DNA of 64,000 nucleotides, taken from the NCBI RefSeq assembly GCF_021440195.1, contig NZ_JAJTSZ010000002.1, positions 372,001 through 436,000 on the forward strand, in the 5' to 3' direction. The DNA is from Dyadobacter sp. CY356. Its GTDB lineage: Bacteria > Bacteroidota > Bacteroidia > Cytophagales > Spirosomataceae. The notes beneath the pieces are model-generated. The model searched no databases. It saw nothing but the letters and a program-made list of their open reading frames with translations, and was not told the origin of the DNA. Below, piece by piece: positions 53,232 through 62,844 of the stretch. How positions within the stretch are numbered: the stretch's first letter is position 1; the number at the start of each line of letters is the position of its first letter. The position numbers and the translations under genes are program-made.

Positions 53232-55778
53232 ATGATTAACTCTGTTATCCAAAAACAGCGACTGATAATTCTGTTCAAATTATTTCAAAAAATAAAAAAA
53301 TTCATGTGGTCGAAAAGCTCTACCAATATAAAATCAATACTTTTCTTTAAAGCAAATCACTTCCAATACATCGTTCCAATTCTTTTTCTTTTCACCAACC
53401 TGATCTGTCAGGCACAAACTGCTGTAACAGGGAGAATTATCGGAAGCAATGGCGTTGGTATTGAAGGCGTAAGTGTGAGAATTGAAGATTCTAAAAATGG
53501 TGCCGTTACCGATAAAGATGGTTTTTTCAAAATACAAAACACATCAAAAAGGGAGCATACACTCCATATTACCTCGATTGGATATTTTTCCCAAAAAGTA
53601 AAGATGAAGTTGTCTGATAGTAAACCGAATCATGTCACCATCACTTTAAGAGAAGACATTAACAGCCTTGACGAGGTTGTGATTGAAGAAAAGAAGAACA
53701 GTATTCAGGTTGAAAGATTGCCGGATGTGCATGACACCTACCTGATTGCAGGGACAAAAAACGAAGTCCTTCAACTTGGAGGAATCAATGCTAATATCGC
53801 TGAAAAAACAGGCAGACAGATATTTGCAAAGATACCAGGTGTATTCGTTTATGATATGGATGGAAGTGGAAATCAGATCAACATTTCCACGCGAGGTCTT
53901 GATCCGCATCGTTCATGGGAATATAACATTCGTCAGAACGGAGTAATTACCAATTCCGACATGTATGGATATCCGGCCAGTCATTACAGTCCGGCAATGG
54001 AATCTATTGAAAGAATCGAGCTTGTTCACGGGACTGCGTCTTTACAATACGGCGCACAATTTGGTGGTATGATCAATTATATATCAAAACAAGCTGACAC
54101 CACGAAGGCATTTACTTTTGAAACGATAAATTCAGCTGGTTCTTATGGGCTGTTCAGTTCTTATAATGCCATCTGTGGAAAAATTGGCAAACTTAAGTAT
54201 TCAGCCTATTATCAAAAAAGACATTCGGATGGTTATCGGAAAAACTCAAAATCAGATGCACAATCGCAATTTGCAAGCCTTTCTTATGAATTAACAAAAA
54301 ATCTGAAAGTGAAGGCTGAGCTCGGACGTTCGTCGTATGTTTACCAAATTCCTGGTCCTTTAACGGATGCCATGTTTGCTCAGGATCCACGTCAGTCTAC
54401 ACGGTCCAGAAACTACTTTAACCCGGATATTTACATTCCATCAATTGTTCTTGATTGGAAGATAAGTCCTTCAACAAAACTTCGCTGGACAAATTCGGGT
54501 GTTTACGGAAGCAGAAACAGTGTTTTGATTGACGCTTTTGCAAACGTTCCGGACGCCATTGATCCTGCAACAAATCAATACAAACCGCGCCAGGTTGATA
54601 TTGATAATTTCAAAAGTTTCACCTCTGAGCTCAGGCTTGTGCATCAGTATCGTATAGGCGGTTTGAATAATTTCATTTCCGGTGGTATTCAGGTAATGAA
54701 AAATAATCTTCGCCGTCGTCAATTAGGGAAAGGTACAACAGGCAGCGATTTTGACTTGTCAATTACCAATCCGGTCTGGGGTCGCGACTTGCATTTAAAA
54801 ACAAATAACATTGCTCTTTTTGTTGAAAACTTATTGTATATCACGCCAAAACTAACGGTGACGCCAGGATTACGTGTAGAAAACGGAGCGACCAATATGA
54901 CCGGCACGATCACTTATTATCAGCCGGAAGCCCTTCCCGATAAAATTAAACACCACTTTCCGCTTTTGGGAATAAGCTCGCAGTACAAGTTTGACGCAGA
55001 TAGCCGTATTTATGCTGGCTTTTCTCAGGCTTATCGCCCGATCGTTTTGAAAGACATTATCCCCGGTTCCGTTCTGGAACAGGTTGATAAAAATTTGAAG
55101 GACTCAAAAGGATATAACCTTGAAGCCGGTATCAATGGAAAAGTAGGAAATATTTTTTCATATGATGTAAGTGTTTTTCAAATGTTATATCAAAACAGAA
55201 TGGGAACGCTGGCTATGAAAGATGATGCCGGAAAAGATTACATTCTCCGGACAAACACCGGAAACAGCATGACCAAAGGCGTAGAAATATACGCTGAGTA
55301 CAAACCTTTTTCTGTTCAGGGAATTAACGGAAGGAAAACAGAATTCTCCGTTTTCACCTCAACTTCCTATTTTGACGCGTACTATATTAAAGGAAGCTCA
55401 GTCCTGAATAACGAGAATCTCAATACAAAAGGAAATAAGCTGGAAGGCGTTCCAACCTGGATTACCAGAAACGGTTTGCAGTTTGCGCATAGTACTTTTT
55501 TTGCCACAATACAGTATAGTTATGTGAGCTCTCTATATTCGGATGCACTCAACACGGTGGAACCTTCTGTAAATGCTGCAAAAGGAAAAGTGCCGTCATA
55601 TGGTTTGTGGGATTTTAACGGAACTTTAAAGTTCGCTGAAAGATATAATTTAAAATTCGGGGTGAATAATATCCTTAATAAAAGCTATTACACGAAACGC
55701 CCGACCATGTACCCGGGAGCAGGAATCTGGACTTCTGATGGAAGAAGTATTGTAGTTTCGTTAGGCATTAAAATCTGA
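53232..55778 (+). CDS. TonB-dependent outer membrane receptor
   Basis: Outer-membrane receptor of 848 residues (a start at 53304, M25, gives 824). A signal-like hydrophobic run ends CQAQ, then a CarboxypepD_reg-like domain (about 62-140), the plug (about 170-300) with NISTRGLDPHRSWEYNIRQNG, and a 22-strand barrel with a final YTKRPTMYPGAGIWTSDGRSIVVSLGIKI-like end. FecA-like layout; ferric siderophores or citrate are possible but not shown. No SusD gene follows, so it is not a glycan transporter of the SusC type. Confidence 0.85.
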   Translation: MINSVIQKQRLIILFKLFQKIKKFMWSKSSTNIKSILFFKANHFQYIVPILFLFTNLICQAQTAVTGRIIGSNGVGIEGVSVRIEDSKNGAVTDKDGFFKIQNTSKREHTLHITSIGYFSQKVKMKLSDSKPNHVTITLREDINSLDEVVIEEKKNSIQVERLPDVHDTYLIAGTKNEVLQLGGINANIAEKTGRQIFAKIPGVFVYDMDGSGNQINISTRGLDPHRSWEYNIRQNGVITNSDMYGYPASHYSPAMESIERIELVHGTASLQYGAQFGGMINYISKQADTTKAFTFETINSAGSYGLFSSYNAICGKIGKLKYSAYYQKRHSDGYRKNSKSDAQSQFASLSYELTKNLKVKAELGRSSYVYQIPGPLTDAMFAQDPRQSTRSRNYFNPDIYIPSIVLDWKISPSTKLRWTNSGVYGSRNSVLIDAFANVPDAIDPATNQYKPRQVDIDNFKSFTSELRLVHQYRIGGLNNFISGGIQVMKNNLRRRQLGKGTTGSDFDLSITNPVWGRDLHLKTNNIALFVENLLYITPKLTVTPGLRVENGATNMTGTITYYQPEALPDKIKHHFPLLGISSQYKFDADSRIYAGFSQAYRPIVLKDIIPGSVLEQVDKNLKDSKGYNLEAGINGKVGNIFSYDVSVFQMLYQNRMGTLAMKDDAGKDYILRTNTGNSMTKGVEIYAEYKPFSVQGINGRKTEFSVFTSTSYFDAYYIKGSSVLNNENLNTKGNKLEGVPTWITRNGLQFAHSTFFATIQYSYVSSLYSDALNTVEPSVNAAKGKVPSYGLWDFNGTLKFAERYNLKFGVNNILNKSYYTKRPTMYPGAGIWTSDGRSIVVSLGIKI

Positions 55779-55832
55779 CCCGAAAAGTAATTTTCGATGT
55801 CAGATTTTATACATAGGTTAATTAATGCAGAC

Positions 55833-55864
55833 AAACGGCTGGTCATTGACTGGTCGTTTTCTTT
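55833..55864 (+). terminator. Terminator after the TonB receptor gene
   Basis: AAACGGCTGGTC (55833-55844) and GACTGGTCGTTT (55848-55859) pair with a loop of 3, several pairs being G-T wobbles, and a T-rich stretch follows. Confidence 0.6.
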
Positions 55865-55998
55865 ATGTAAAAACGAATTTGCAAAATAATTATATGATAA
55901 TTTGAATGTATGGGAAGTTCTGCGGCAATTCAGAAATATTTCAAATTAATCTGTACTTATCAATGTTTTCTATAAATTTAAAAAATACAATTTCTCTA

Positions 55999-57408
55999 CT
56001 ATTTTTCAGCCTTCTGCGTAATAATATTGACAAGCTCTTTATAAGCATTATTGTAATGATGCCCACCCGGAACAGTCACAAAACTAACTTCCGGGTTGGT
56101 AATTTCAGATTTTATTTCCGGCTCTTCCTCTGATCCATATATACAAACAATTTTCAAATTCCTGATTTTGTTAACCTCCGAGGATACGTCAAATTGGCGT
56201 TTTCCACGTGGCAGGCTTAGCATATCAGTAATATGTATTTCAAAATCTGCCTGTGTAGATGGCGACAGCATGGCCAACAGCTTGATACTTTCGCGGGTTG
56301 TTTTGTTTAGATTATTCAAAATAAAAGGAAAAGCATCAGCCCCAAAGGAATATCCAACCAGGATAACTTTGTCACGCTGCCATTTGTTTTTATAAAAAGA
56401 GATAAGTTTCTCAACATCCGCAGTCGTAGATGCGGGCGTTTTTTCATTCCAAAAATATTTTAAGGCGTCCAGTGCTACAACAGGTGTACCATTGTCAGCC
56501 AAAGTTTTGCAAAATGCCTGATCAAAACTTGTATAACCACCATCTCCGGTGATCAGGAAAACCATTGGTTTTTCAGGATTCGTTGCTGAGGGAATAGCAT
56601 GAATTGGTAAATCTTTCAACTGACTTTCATTGATTTCTTCATAATCACTCTTGGCCTCCACCTGCTTTTTTGATATAATTTCCGTGAATGCTGCTTTTAA
56701 TTGAGGCACCCAGTTTTTCTGAACGGAATATCCATGACCTACTTTTTGAAGCGCAACAAGTCTGGCATTTGGAATCTGGTTCAGGAAACTAGCCGTTGCT
56801 TTGAAATCACAAACCTGATCCTGCATTCCCTGTAATGCTATAAAAGGTTCTGGTAAATCAGGAGAAGCTTCCAGATAAAATCCTTTGTTTTTCCCCAACG
56901 TGTGCGACCTCAGGCCGGATCCGGCACAAAGTGTCTTACTGAGTTGAATGTCAGGACAAAATCCCAAAGCAATTCCGCCAAAGAATGTGTTAGCAGGTGA
57001 CTGGGCAAGTATCCCGTAAACCAGCGTTGCACCGGATGAATATCCTGCTAAAAGAGGACTAATGTAATTTTTATAGTGATATTGTTTTTGAATGAATTTA
57101 CTTAAATTCTCAAAATCAGCCGCCGGATAATAACAGGCCGATTTTGAATTTTGGAGGTTTTTCAAATAACTCCTGATATCAATCCCCACCACCATGGCAT
57201 TCAAAGAAACAAAATTACTAGCCATATCGACTACACCCTGATTCCAGCCGCCGTCACCGCTAACAAAAAGAACCAGCTGCCTGGGTGCAGTCCCCGACTG
57301 ATATATTTTCAGTTTACCAAAAATACCATATTGCAAAGAATCGGGACTATATGCTTTTGCTGAAAGTGAAATTGATACCAGCAGCAATAATAATAATTTA
57401 AATTTCAT
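55999..57408 (-). CDS. AcvB/VirJ-like alpha/beta hydrolase, putative lysyl-phosphatidylglycerol hydrolase
   Basis: Exported protein of 469 residues (signal peptide residues 1-19). Two hydrolase modules follow one another: the first with FVSGDGGWNQG and nucleophile elbow AGYSSGA (about residue 125), the second with LITGDGGYTSF, VGYSFGADAFPF (about residue 350), FEIHITDML, YGSEEEPE and PGGHHYNNAY, the set of motifs I recall for VirJ. The AcvB protein of Agrobacterium, which has this arrangement, removes lysine from lysyl-phosphatidylglycerol in the periplasm. The upstream mprF gene in the same operon supports that role. Confidence 0.8.
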   Translation of the reverse strand: MKFKLLLLLLVSISLSAKAYSPDSLQYGIFGKLKIYQSGTAPRQLVLFVSGDGGWNQGVVDMASNFVSLNAMVVGIDIRSYLKNLQNSKSACYYPAADFENLSKFIQKQYHYKNYISPLLAGYSSGATLVYGILAQSPANTFFGGIALGFCPDIQLSKTLCAGSGLRSHTLGKNKGFYLEASPDLPEPFIALQGMQDQVCDFKATASFLNQIPNARLVALQKVGHGYSVQKNWVPQLKAAFTEIISKKQVEAKSDYEEINESQLKDLPIHAIPSATNPEKPMVFLITGDGGYTSFDQAFCKTLADNGTPVVALDALKYFWNEKTPASTTADVEKLISFYKNKWQRDKVILVGYSFGADAFPFILNNLNKTTRESIKLLAMLSPSTQADFEIHITDMLSLPRGKRQFDVSSEVNKIRNLKIVCIYGSEEEPEIKSEITNPEVSFVTVPGGHHYNNAYKELVNIITQKAEK

Positions 57409-57413
57409 AAGGG

Positions 57414-60017
57414 CTACTTCATTTTTACAACCTTATTCAACGCCGCCGGAATTCGGATTAACGCATAGGCATCGTCGTAAATCAAATATTTACTTTTCCA
57501 TTCAGGAGAAAATTTGCTTTTATAATCACGAAGCGACTTATAATAACCGAACTGCTTCACATTCTGATATGCAAACTTGATGGCTCTTTCCGTAATGTCC
57601 TTGTTTTCCTCGGCACCCGAAAGCGGTACCATACCGATATTCAGATAGTCAAAATTTTTCGATTGAAAATATGTTATAATCTCAATCATCATAGCGTCCA
57701 AAGTAGTCCCTGGAGCATCTTTTGTCTTGCGAATGAGGTCATATGTTCCTTCACCTTTCACATAATCCGGAATAACATTAGCAAAGCCAATGATTTTTTC
57801 ATCTTCGTTTTCAAGCGTGATAATTGTCTGTTGTTTTAATTCATCTTTATCGAAAATTCCCTGGGAAAAAACCATTTCGGTATATCCGGTTGTTTCAATC
57901 CATTCATCACTTACTGCTTTCAAACGTTGTAAAACACCATCTTTTACAGGAGCTGCGTAAATCTTTGCCGAAAAACCTTTGTTCGCAATATTTTTAACTG
58001 CGTTTCGAAGGGACTTCTTATCGCCTCCGTCCAATGAGAATGTTTTTAAATTCACAATGGCTTCCTGCCCAATAATCAGTGAATTTTTATTTAATGAATG
58101 AAATATTGGCAAAACCTCCTGATCACAGCGGTAATAGGTACATTCTAAATCATTTTCCCGACAAAACTGATCGAATTCTTTTATAACCAAACGCATATCG
58201 TTTTCATTGGCACAAACAGGTTTTTCCAGAACAACGGCAAAACCGCTGCCGACCCTGTATGAGATAAATCCCTCAGTTTCTTTTCCAAAATATAAAAGTT
58301 TGTCGTGATAGGTTTTGAAATAATCAAGGGATGAATCTCCAAATTTTTCTACCAATAGTTTTGCTTTATCCCAACGCTCCTCCTCCATTTCCGGTTTAAA
58401 AATCAATGGACGAATTCCGGTGTAAACCAGAAAAGCAATACAAAGGCCGCCAAGGACATTAAGGGAATACAAAAAGTCGCGACCGAAAATTGTTTGCGGA
58501 TCCAGATCATTTCCGATCATGGCAAAATATAACAGTGTATTTTTTATTGAGGCAGGAAATGAAAAATCTATATTGAAGTGAATTTTGTCAAGAAAATAAA
58601 AACCAATAATTCCGTATACCAAAACAGCTCCAATGGCGGCCAGAACCGTCCGCAAACCGAATAACTGAAATCGTTTATTTCCCTTTCTGAAATACTGGCG
58701 GCTTGTAAAAAGCAGGACCAGGACAACAAAAGCAGCAGTTAATGATTCTTCATAATCGATACCCTTGGTAAGGTGCCCGACAAGTGACAGAATAGATAAG
58801 CCAATGGAAAAATAGTAAGCCGTACGATAACCTTTAAGCAGGAAGACCGACATGAGAACCAAAACGACACCTGTCAGCAGAACGAAATAATTTGATACCG
58901 CTATCAGATTTAAAGGAATAAATCCCTGCAATTCCTGAACACGCGAAGCAATTGACGGCGTTAAAACCGAAACAATATCCACGATTCCAAGAATTAATAT
59001 CAGAAAGGCCGGCAGAATCCTTAGAATTAAATTGTTTCTTTTAAATAAAAAAGTAAGTATTCCCGCCAACAAAGGTGCCCAGAATTCAAAGAAACGATAG
59101 ATCATAGTTACCGAAATAGCCGCTACACTATCCATACCATATTGCACCAAAAGTACACTCAGAGACAGCTCAATAGCACCTATTCCTCTCAGAAATGGTG
59201 ATAGAATAAGAAAAATAGTTGCCACCAGATACCCCATGAAAGCAGCTTCAAACGGAGCAGTAACATGTAAGGCAAAAAAGGCGATATACAGATGAAGTAT
59301 CCCGGCCAGATCAATAAGCACTGAAAAAAGAAGACAATTAATTATGGCTAAGATAGAAAAACGTCCATCAGACATTTGTTCCATTACAACTTCAAGGTCG
59401 GGTTGATATTTTAAAAGCAAATTATAAAATCTGCCGCGATCTATAAATGATTTAATGCCCAGATAGAGAAGTAAAACCAGGACAAATAGACCGCCAAATG
59501 CATAAATTTCATTGTTTGAAACTGATTTTTGAAACAATAACCAAATCCCGGCAGGGATCGCAATCACAAAGACAGATACGATTCCACAAACTGCATAAAC
59601 GGAAGATGCAAGATGTATTTCCGTTTTGGTAACACCCTTTTTTTCGGTCTTTGACGTAAAAAAAGCCAGGGAAGAAATTCCTCCGGCTGGCAGAAATACA
59701 CTTATGAAATTTCTTCTGAGAAATAACTCTGTAAGGGTGAGGAGATCAATGTTTTTACCAAGTGCCTTGAAAGAAAATTGATACATAATTCCTTGCAGAA
59801 ATATATATCCAACAGTTACAAACAATCCAAGGAAAATGTAAATGGGTGCAGCAGATTGAATTAAGCTATATACCTTCCTGACCTCCGCTTCTTCATGTCT
59901 GACAAACCAGACGGCCATCAAAATACATACTATGCCAATTAATCCCCTTGATAATATTTTTTTATTTTCTGTAACAAAGCTAAAACCTGTTCTGAAGGTA
60001 TCTGACACTTTTTTCAT
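57414..60017 (-). CDS. mprF: MprF-type aminoacyl-phosphatidylglycerol synthase/flippase
   Basis: Inner-membrane protein of 867 residues from ATG 60017 (a longer frame from 60095 adds 26 residues of low support). Up to 14 helices in the N-terminal two thirds form the flippase; the last 300 residues are the DUF2156 GNAT-like aminoacyl transferase (RVGSGFAVVLEKPVCA, YYRCDQEVLPIFHSL, NAVKNIANKGFSAK, FDYLNIGMVPLSG). It moves lysine or another amino acid from tRNA to phosphatidylglycerol and flips the product, giving resistance to cationic peptides. A VirJ-like hydrolase gene follows after 5 bp and a lipoprotein hydrolase gene precedes it. Confidence 0.92.
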   Translation of the reverse strand: MKKVSDTFRTGFSFVTENKKILSRGLIGIVCILMAVWFVRHEEAEVRKVYSLIQSAAPIYIFLGLFVTVGYIFLQGIMYQFSFKALGKNIDLLTLTELFLRRNFISVFLPAGGISSLAFFTSKTEKKGVTKTEIHLASSVYAVCGIVSVFVIAIPAGIWLLFQKSVSNNEIYAFGGLFVLVLLLYLGIKSFIDRGRFYNLLLKYQPDLEVVMEQMSDGRFSILAIINCLLFSVLIDLAGILHLYIAFFALHVTAPFEAAFMGYLVATIFLILSPFLRGIGAIELSLSVLLVQYGMDSVAAISVTMIYRFFEFWAPLLAGILTFLFKRNNLILRILPAFLILILGIVDIVSVLTPSIASRVQELQGFIPLNLIAVSNYFVLLTGVVLVLMSVFLLKGYRTAYYFSIGLSILSLVGHLTKGIDYEESLTAAFVVLVLLFTSRQYFRKGNKRFQLFGLRTVLAAIGAVLVYGIIGFYFLDKIHFNIDFSFPASIKNTLLYFAMIGNDLDPQTIFGRDFLYSLNVLGGLCIAFLVYTGIRPLIFKPEMEEERWDKAKLLVEKFGDSSLDYFKTYHDKLLYFGKETEGFISYRVGSGFAVVLEKPVCANENDMRLVIKEFDQFCRENDLECTYYRCDQEVLPIFHSLNKNSLIIGQEAIVNLKTFSLDGGDKKSLRNAVKNIANKGFSAKIYAAPVKDGVLQRLKAVSDEWIETTGYTEMVFSQGIFDKDELKQQTIITLENEDEKIIGFANVIPDYVKGEGTYDLIRKTKDAPGTTLDAMMIEIITYFQSKNFDYLNIGMVPLSGAEENKDITERAIKFAYQNVKQFGYYKSLRDYKSKFSPEWKSKYLIYDDAYALIRIPAALNKVVKMK

Positions 60018-60107
60018 ATAACGATTGCCACTTAATATCTGAGAGGGGGATACAAATGTTATAACAGATTCTGGGGACCAGATCTGAATTTCCAAACGTG
60101 TTGTGCT

Positions 60108-61013
60108 TTATTCGTCATTCATATCAACGGAGGTAACTTTTTCTTTAAAAAGCTGACTGCGTAAAAGCATTTCCTTAATCATTTCCAGATGCGTGAATGT
60201 GATCATATGACCGGCATTGTTAAGAAAAATGTATTGAGATCTTTTACTTTTAATATGTTTTCTGGCAAAATCAAGATTGGAAGGATCTGCTATCCAGTCA
60301 TTTCCACCCTGGATAACGGTAGTTGGAATATGCAGATTTTGCCATACGGGCAACAGCTTTTTAAGCTCATCCGAATGAGAATATTTCTCAGCAGTAGCCG
60401 TATTGAAATCGCCTGGCAAGAACAGCTGTACCAATGCATTTCTCCCCCATTTTGAAAACCAGTAGAACTTTTCTTTATCCGGATCAATCACCGGAGATAC
60501 CATAATTAACTCTTTTACCTTGTCAGGAACCAGTGAAACCATTTTTGCGGCAATCGGGGCTCCATAAGATCTTCCCAGTACGGTTACTTTCTGATCGGAG
60601 TGATTAAGGGCAAAAACTGGTAATAGTGCTTTTGCCTGGGTTTCAATGGACGTAACATATTTCCGTTTATTTTTCATTTTCAGACGTGATTTTCCATAAC
60701 CAACTCTGTCCACAGAAACGATGTGAAAATGGTTTTGAAGATCTTCATCATCCATTAAATTCATATATCCCCACAGCGAACCCGGCGCTCCGTGAATCAG
60801 CAGCAACATCGGAAGTGTATCGTTACCAACGCTCGCTATGCAGAGAGATAATGTATCATTTTTAATGATCCGGATTTCCGGACGGATGTCCTTTTTAGCA
60901 TAATGACGGCGAACCTGTTTTTCAGAAATCAGATATTTTGAAAAGCACGACGTAAGGGCAAATGCTAACAATACAATAATAAAAGTGGACTGAAATTTTT
61001 TAACACGCAACAT
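60108..61013 (-). CDS. Alpha/beta hydrolase lipoprotein
   Basis: Protein of 301 residues with a lipobox ALTSC (about residues 20-24), so it is lipid-anchored at the envelope. HGAPGSLWGYMNL (about residue 80), nucleophile elbow LGRSYGAPIAA, acid in QGGNDWIADPSN and base in NNAGHMITFTHLEM are present. Substrate unknown; its gene comes first in a leftward set with mprF (91 bp downstream) and the VirJ-like gene, so it may act on the same lipids. Confidence 0.82.
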   Translation of the reverse strand: MLRVKKFQSTFIIVLLAFALTSCFSKYLISEKQVRRHYAKKDIRPEIRIIKNDTLSLCIASVGNDTLPMLLLIHGAPGSLWGYMNLMDDEDLQNHFHIVSVDRVGYGKSRLKMKNKRKYVTSIETQAKALLPVFALNHSDQKVTVLGRSYGAPIAAKMVSLVPDKVKELIMVSPVIDPDKEKFYWFSKWGRNALVQLFLPGDFNTATAEKYSHSDELKKLLPVWQNLHIPTTVIQGGNDWIADPSNLDFARKHIKSKRSQYIFLNNAGHMITFTHLEMIKEMLLRSQLFKEKVTSVDMNDE

Positions 61014-61056
61014 AATTTTCCTGATTACTCCAAGAATTTATAACTTCACAACTTCT

Positions 61057-61075
61057 ATTCTATATACGATAGAAT
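61057..61075. promoter_or_regulatory. Small palindrome in the divergent region of the mprF set and epsC-like gene
   Basis: ATTCTAT (61057-61063) is inverted at 61069-61075 with a 5-base spacer, in the 202 bp between the leftward lipoprotein gene and the rightward serine acetyltransferase gene. It could be an operator; nothing else supports this. Confidence 0.25.
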
Positions 61076-61215
61076 GTAGAGATAAAACACGTCTGAGCAA
61101 AGAATTTCAAAAGAATTAATAAAATTATAATCTTTCGAAGGCTTTTTGTGTTTCTTCTGTATCAATACAAAAACAATGCCGTTAACGATAAAAGTTATCA
61201 AAAAAATAAGGAATA

Positions 61216-62046
61216 ATGAACAACCACCAGCAGGAATTATTTTTTCAAAAACTAAATGAGCAGAATACTACTTTTCAATACAAACTACCATCCAGGCACG
61301 ATGCAGGTCTTTTTATCCAGAAACTGATCAATTTTTTGTTTCCGATTAGTCAGGATTGTCAGCAAAATGATAAGGCGAAAGACATGCAGGGAGCTTTTTT
61401 GGAGCTAAGACACCGGTTGGATTGCATGCTGGCTCCTTTAACTCCACAGCTTGCAAGAAGCAGGGAAGAGATTCTGGATGCCGTATTTGATCATATTCCG
61501 GATATTCATGAAATGCTTTTGCAGGACGCTAAATCCATTACAGAAAATGATCCTGCGTCTGTCAGTATTGAAGAGGTGATTGCGCTTTATCCTGGTTTTA
61601 CAGCCATTGCAACGTATCGGATTGCCCATAGTTTTGCTCAGGAAGGCATTCCGTTGTTACCACGAATGCTGACAGAATTTGCACACAGCCAGACTGGAAT
61701 TGACATTCATCCCAATGCTGAAATCGGACATTCATTTTTTATTGATCATGGTACCGGAATCGTCATTGGAGAGACGACCATTATAGGCAATCATGTAAAG
61801 CTGTATCAGGGCGTTACCCTTGGCGCAACTCATGTCTCAAAGTCGCTGGCTTCCAAAAAGAGGCACCCGACGATTGAAGATCATGTTGTAGTTTATGCTA
61901 ATGCCACGATTTTAGGTGGAGAAACTGTTATTGGTCATAATTCCATTATAGGTGGGAATGCATGGCTGGTTCGCAGCGTACCTCCATATTCTCAGGTATA
62001 TCACCAAAGCAAAATAGAAGTACGCCAGACCAGTTCTGCTACATAA
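61216..62046 (+). CDS. Serine O-acetyltransferase (EpsC/CysE type)
   Basis: Cytoplasmic enzyme of 276 residues of the left-handed beta-helix type, which makes O-acetylserine for cysteine synthesis. FPGFTAIATYRIAHSFAQEG-like helical N-terminal part, then GIDIHPNAEIGHSFFIDHGTGIVIG, GVTLGATHV and HVVVYANATILGG hexapeptide turns; the histidine-aspartate pair FIDHGTG is catalytic. The extended N-terminus is typical of EpsC. It overlaps the convergent TetR gene by 8 bp at the 3' end. Confidence 0.87.
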   Translation: MNNHQQELFFQKLNEQNTTFQYKLPSRHDAGLFIQKLINFLFPISQDCQQNDKAKDMQGAFLELRHRLDCMLAPLTPQLARSREEILDAVFDHIPDIHEMLLQDAKSITENDPASVSIEEVIALYPGFTAIATYRIAHSFAQEGIPLLPRMLTEFAHSQTGIDIHPNAEIGHSFFIDHGTGIVIGETTIIGNHVKLYQGVTLGATHVSKSLASKKRHPTIEDHVVVYANATILGGETVIGHNSIIGGNAWLVRSVPPYSQVYHQSKIEVRQTSSAT

Positions 62047-62632
62047 TACTTTTTATAAACCTTCTGACACCTTCCATGTAAATCGGTTCCGCCTGAGCGA
62101 AAGCGTAACGTGGCTGGGTTGTCATGGTAATTGATATAAATCCATAAGTAAGACACCACCATTCATAATAGGTCTTGGTCACCATTTCTCCTGACTTCGG
62201 GCGTAAAACAGCAATCATTTCCCAAACCGGATTATCCCGGATATTCATGGCATGGGAATATACCCGTTTTGAATCACAATACGCTCCTTCCAGATTAAAC
62301 ATAACCTGGAAAATCTCAGGATTTTCAACAGAAAAAACCCAGATGCATCTTGCCACTTCCGATAGCTGCTTTTCAGGATTTCTGAAATGACTTTTTATCT
62401 TAACAAATTCTGCCTGAAGAAAATCAAATCCTTCAACACGGATTGCTTCCAGTAATTTATCCTTGCTTTCGAAGTATTCATATAAAATAGGCGGGCTATA
62501 TTCAATAACCTCAGCGATTTTTCGAATCGAAACGGCAGTCCACCCATCTTCGCGGGCAATTTCTTTGGCTGTTTTAACGATATCGGACCGAACCTGATTT
62601 CTCAGTCGTTCTCTTCGCTCTACTATTCCCAT
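62039..62632 (-). CDS. TetR/AcrR family transcriptional regulator
   Basis: Repressor-type protein of 197 residues. The N-terminal helix-turn-helix (about residues 28-58, VSIRKIAEVIEYSPPILYEYF) has the YEYFESKD end of TetR family DNA-binding domains. The C-terminal part is a helical ligand domain. Target genes are unknown; a 7-bp palindrome lies about 90 bp upstream of its start. The gene converges with the serine acetyltransferase gene. Confidence 0.88.
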   Translation of the reverse strand: MGIVERRERLRNQVRSDIVKTAKEIAREDGWTAVSIRKIAEVIEYSPPILYEYFESKDKLLEAIRVEGFDFLQAEFVKIKSHFRNPEKQLSEVARCIWVFSVENPEIFQVMFNLEGAYCDSKRVYSHAMNIRDNPVWEMIAVLRPKSGEMVTKTYYEWWCLTYGFISITMTTQPRYAFAQAEPIYMEGVRRFIKSIM

Positions 62633-62722
62633 ATTGCGTAATTCTGTTTATTGATTGAGAGACAGTGACATCCTTTCAAATATAGTCATATAGTTTTTAC
62701 ATAACCAGAGAATTTAACCCTG

Positions 62723-62738
62723 TTAAGTTAAAACTTAA
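62723..62738. promoter_or_regulatory. Palindrome upstream of the tetR-like gene
   Basis: TTAAGTT (62723-62729) is inverted at 62732-62738 with two A between. TetR proteins often bind palindromes in their own promoter region, so it is a candidate operator; support is only positional. Confidence 0.3.
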
Positions 62739-62844
62739 TGATACCCGGAAGGTATTCTTTTCAAAATAATAGCCTTACGAATTCAGAAACGGCTATATGA
62801 GATTATATGCAGGAGGGTAATTTTTTTAATAAATTTAAAATAAA

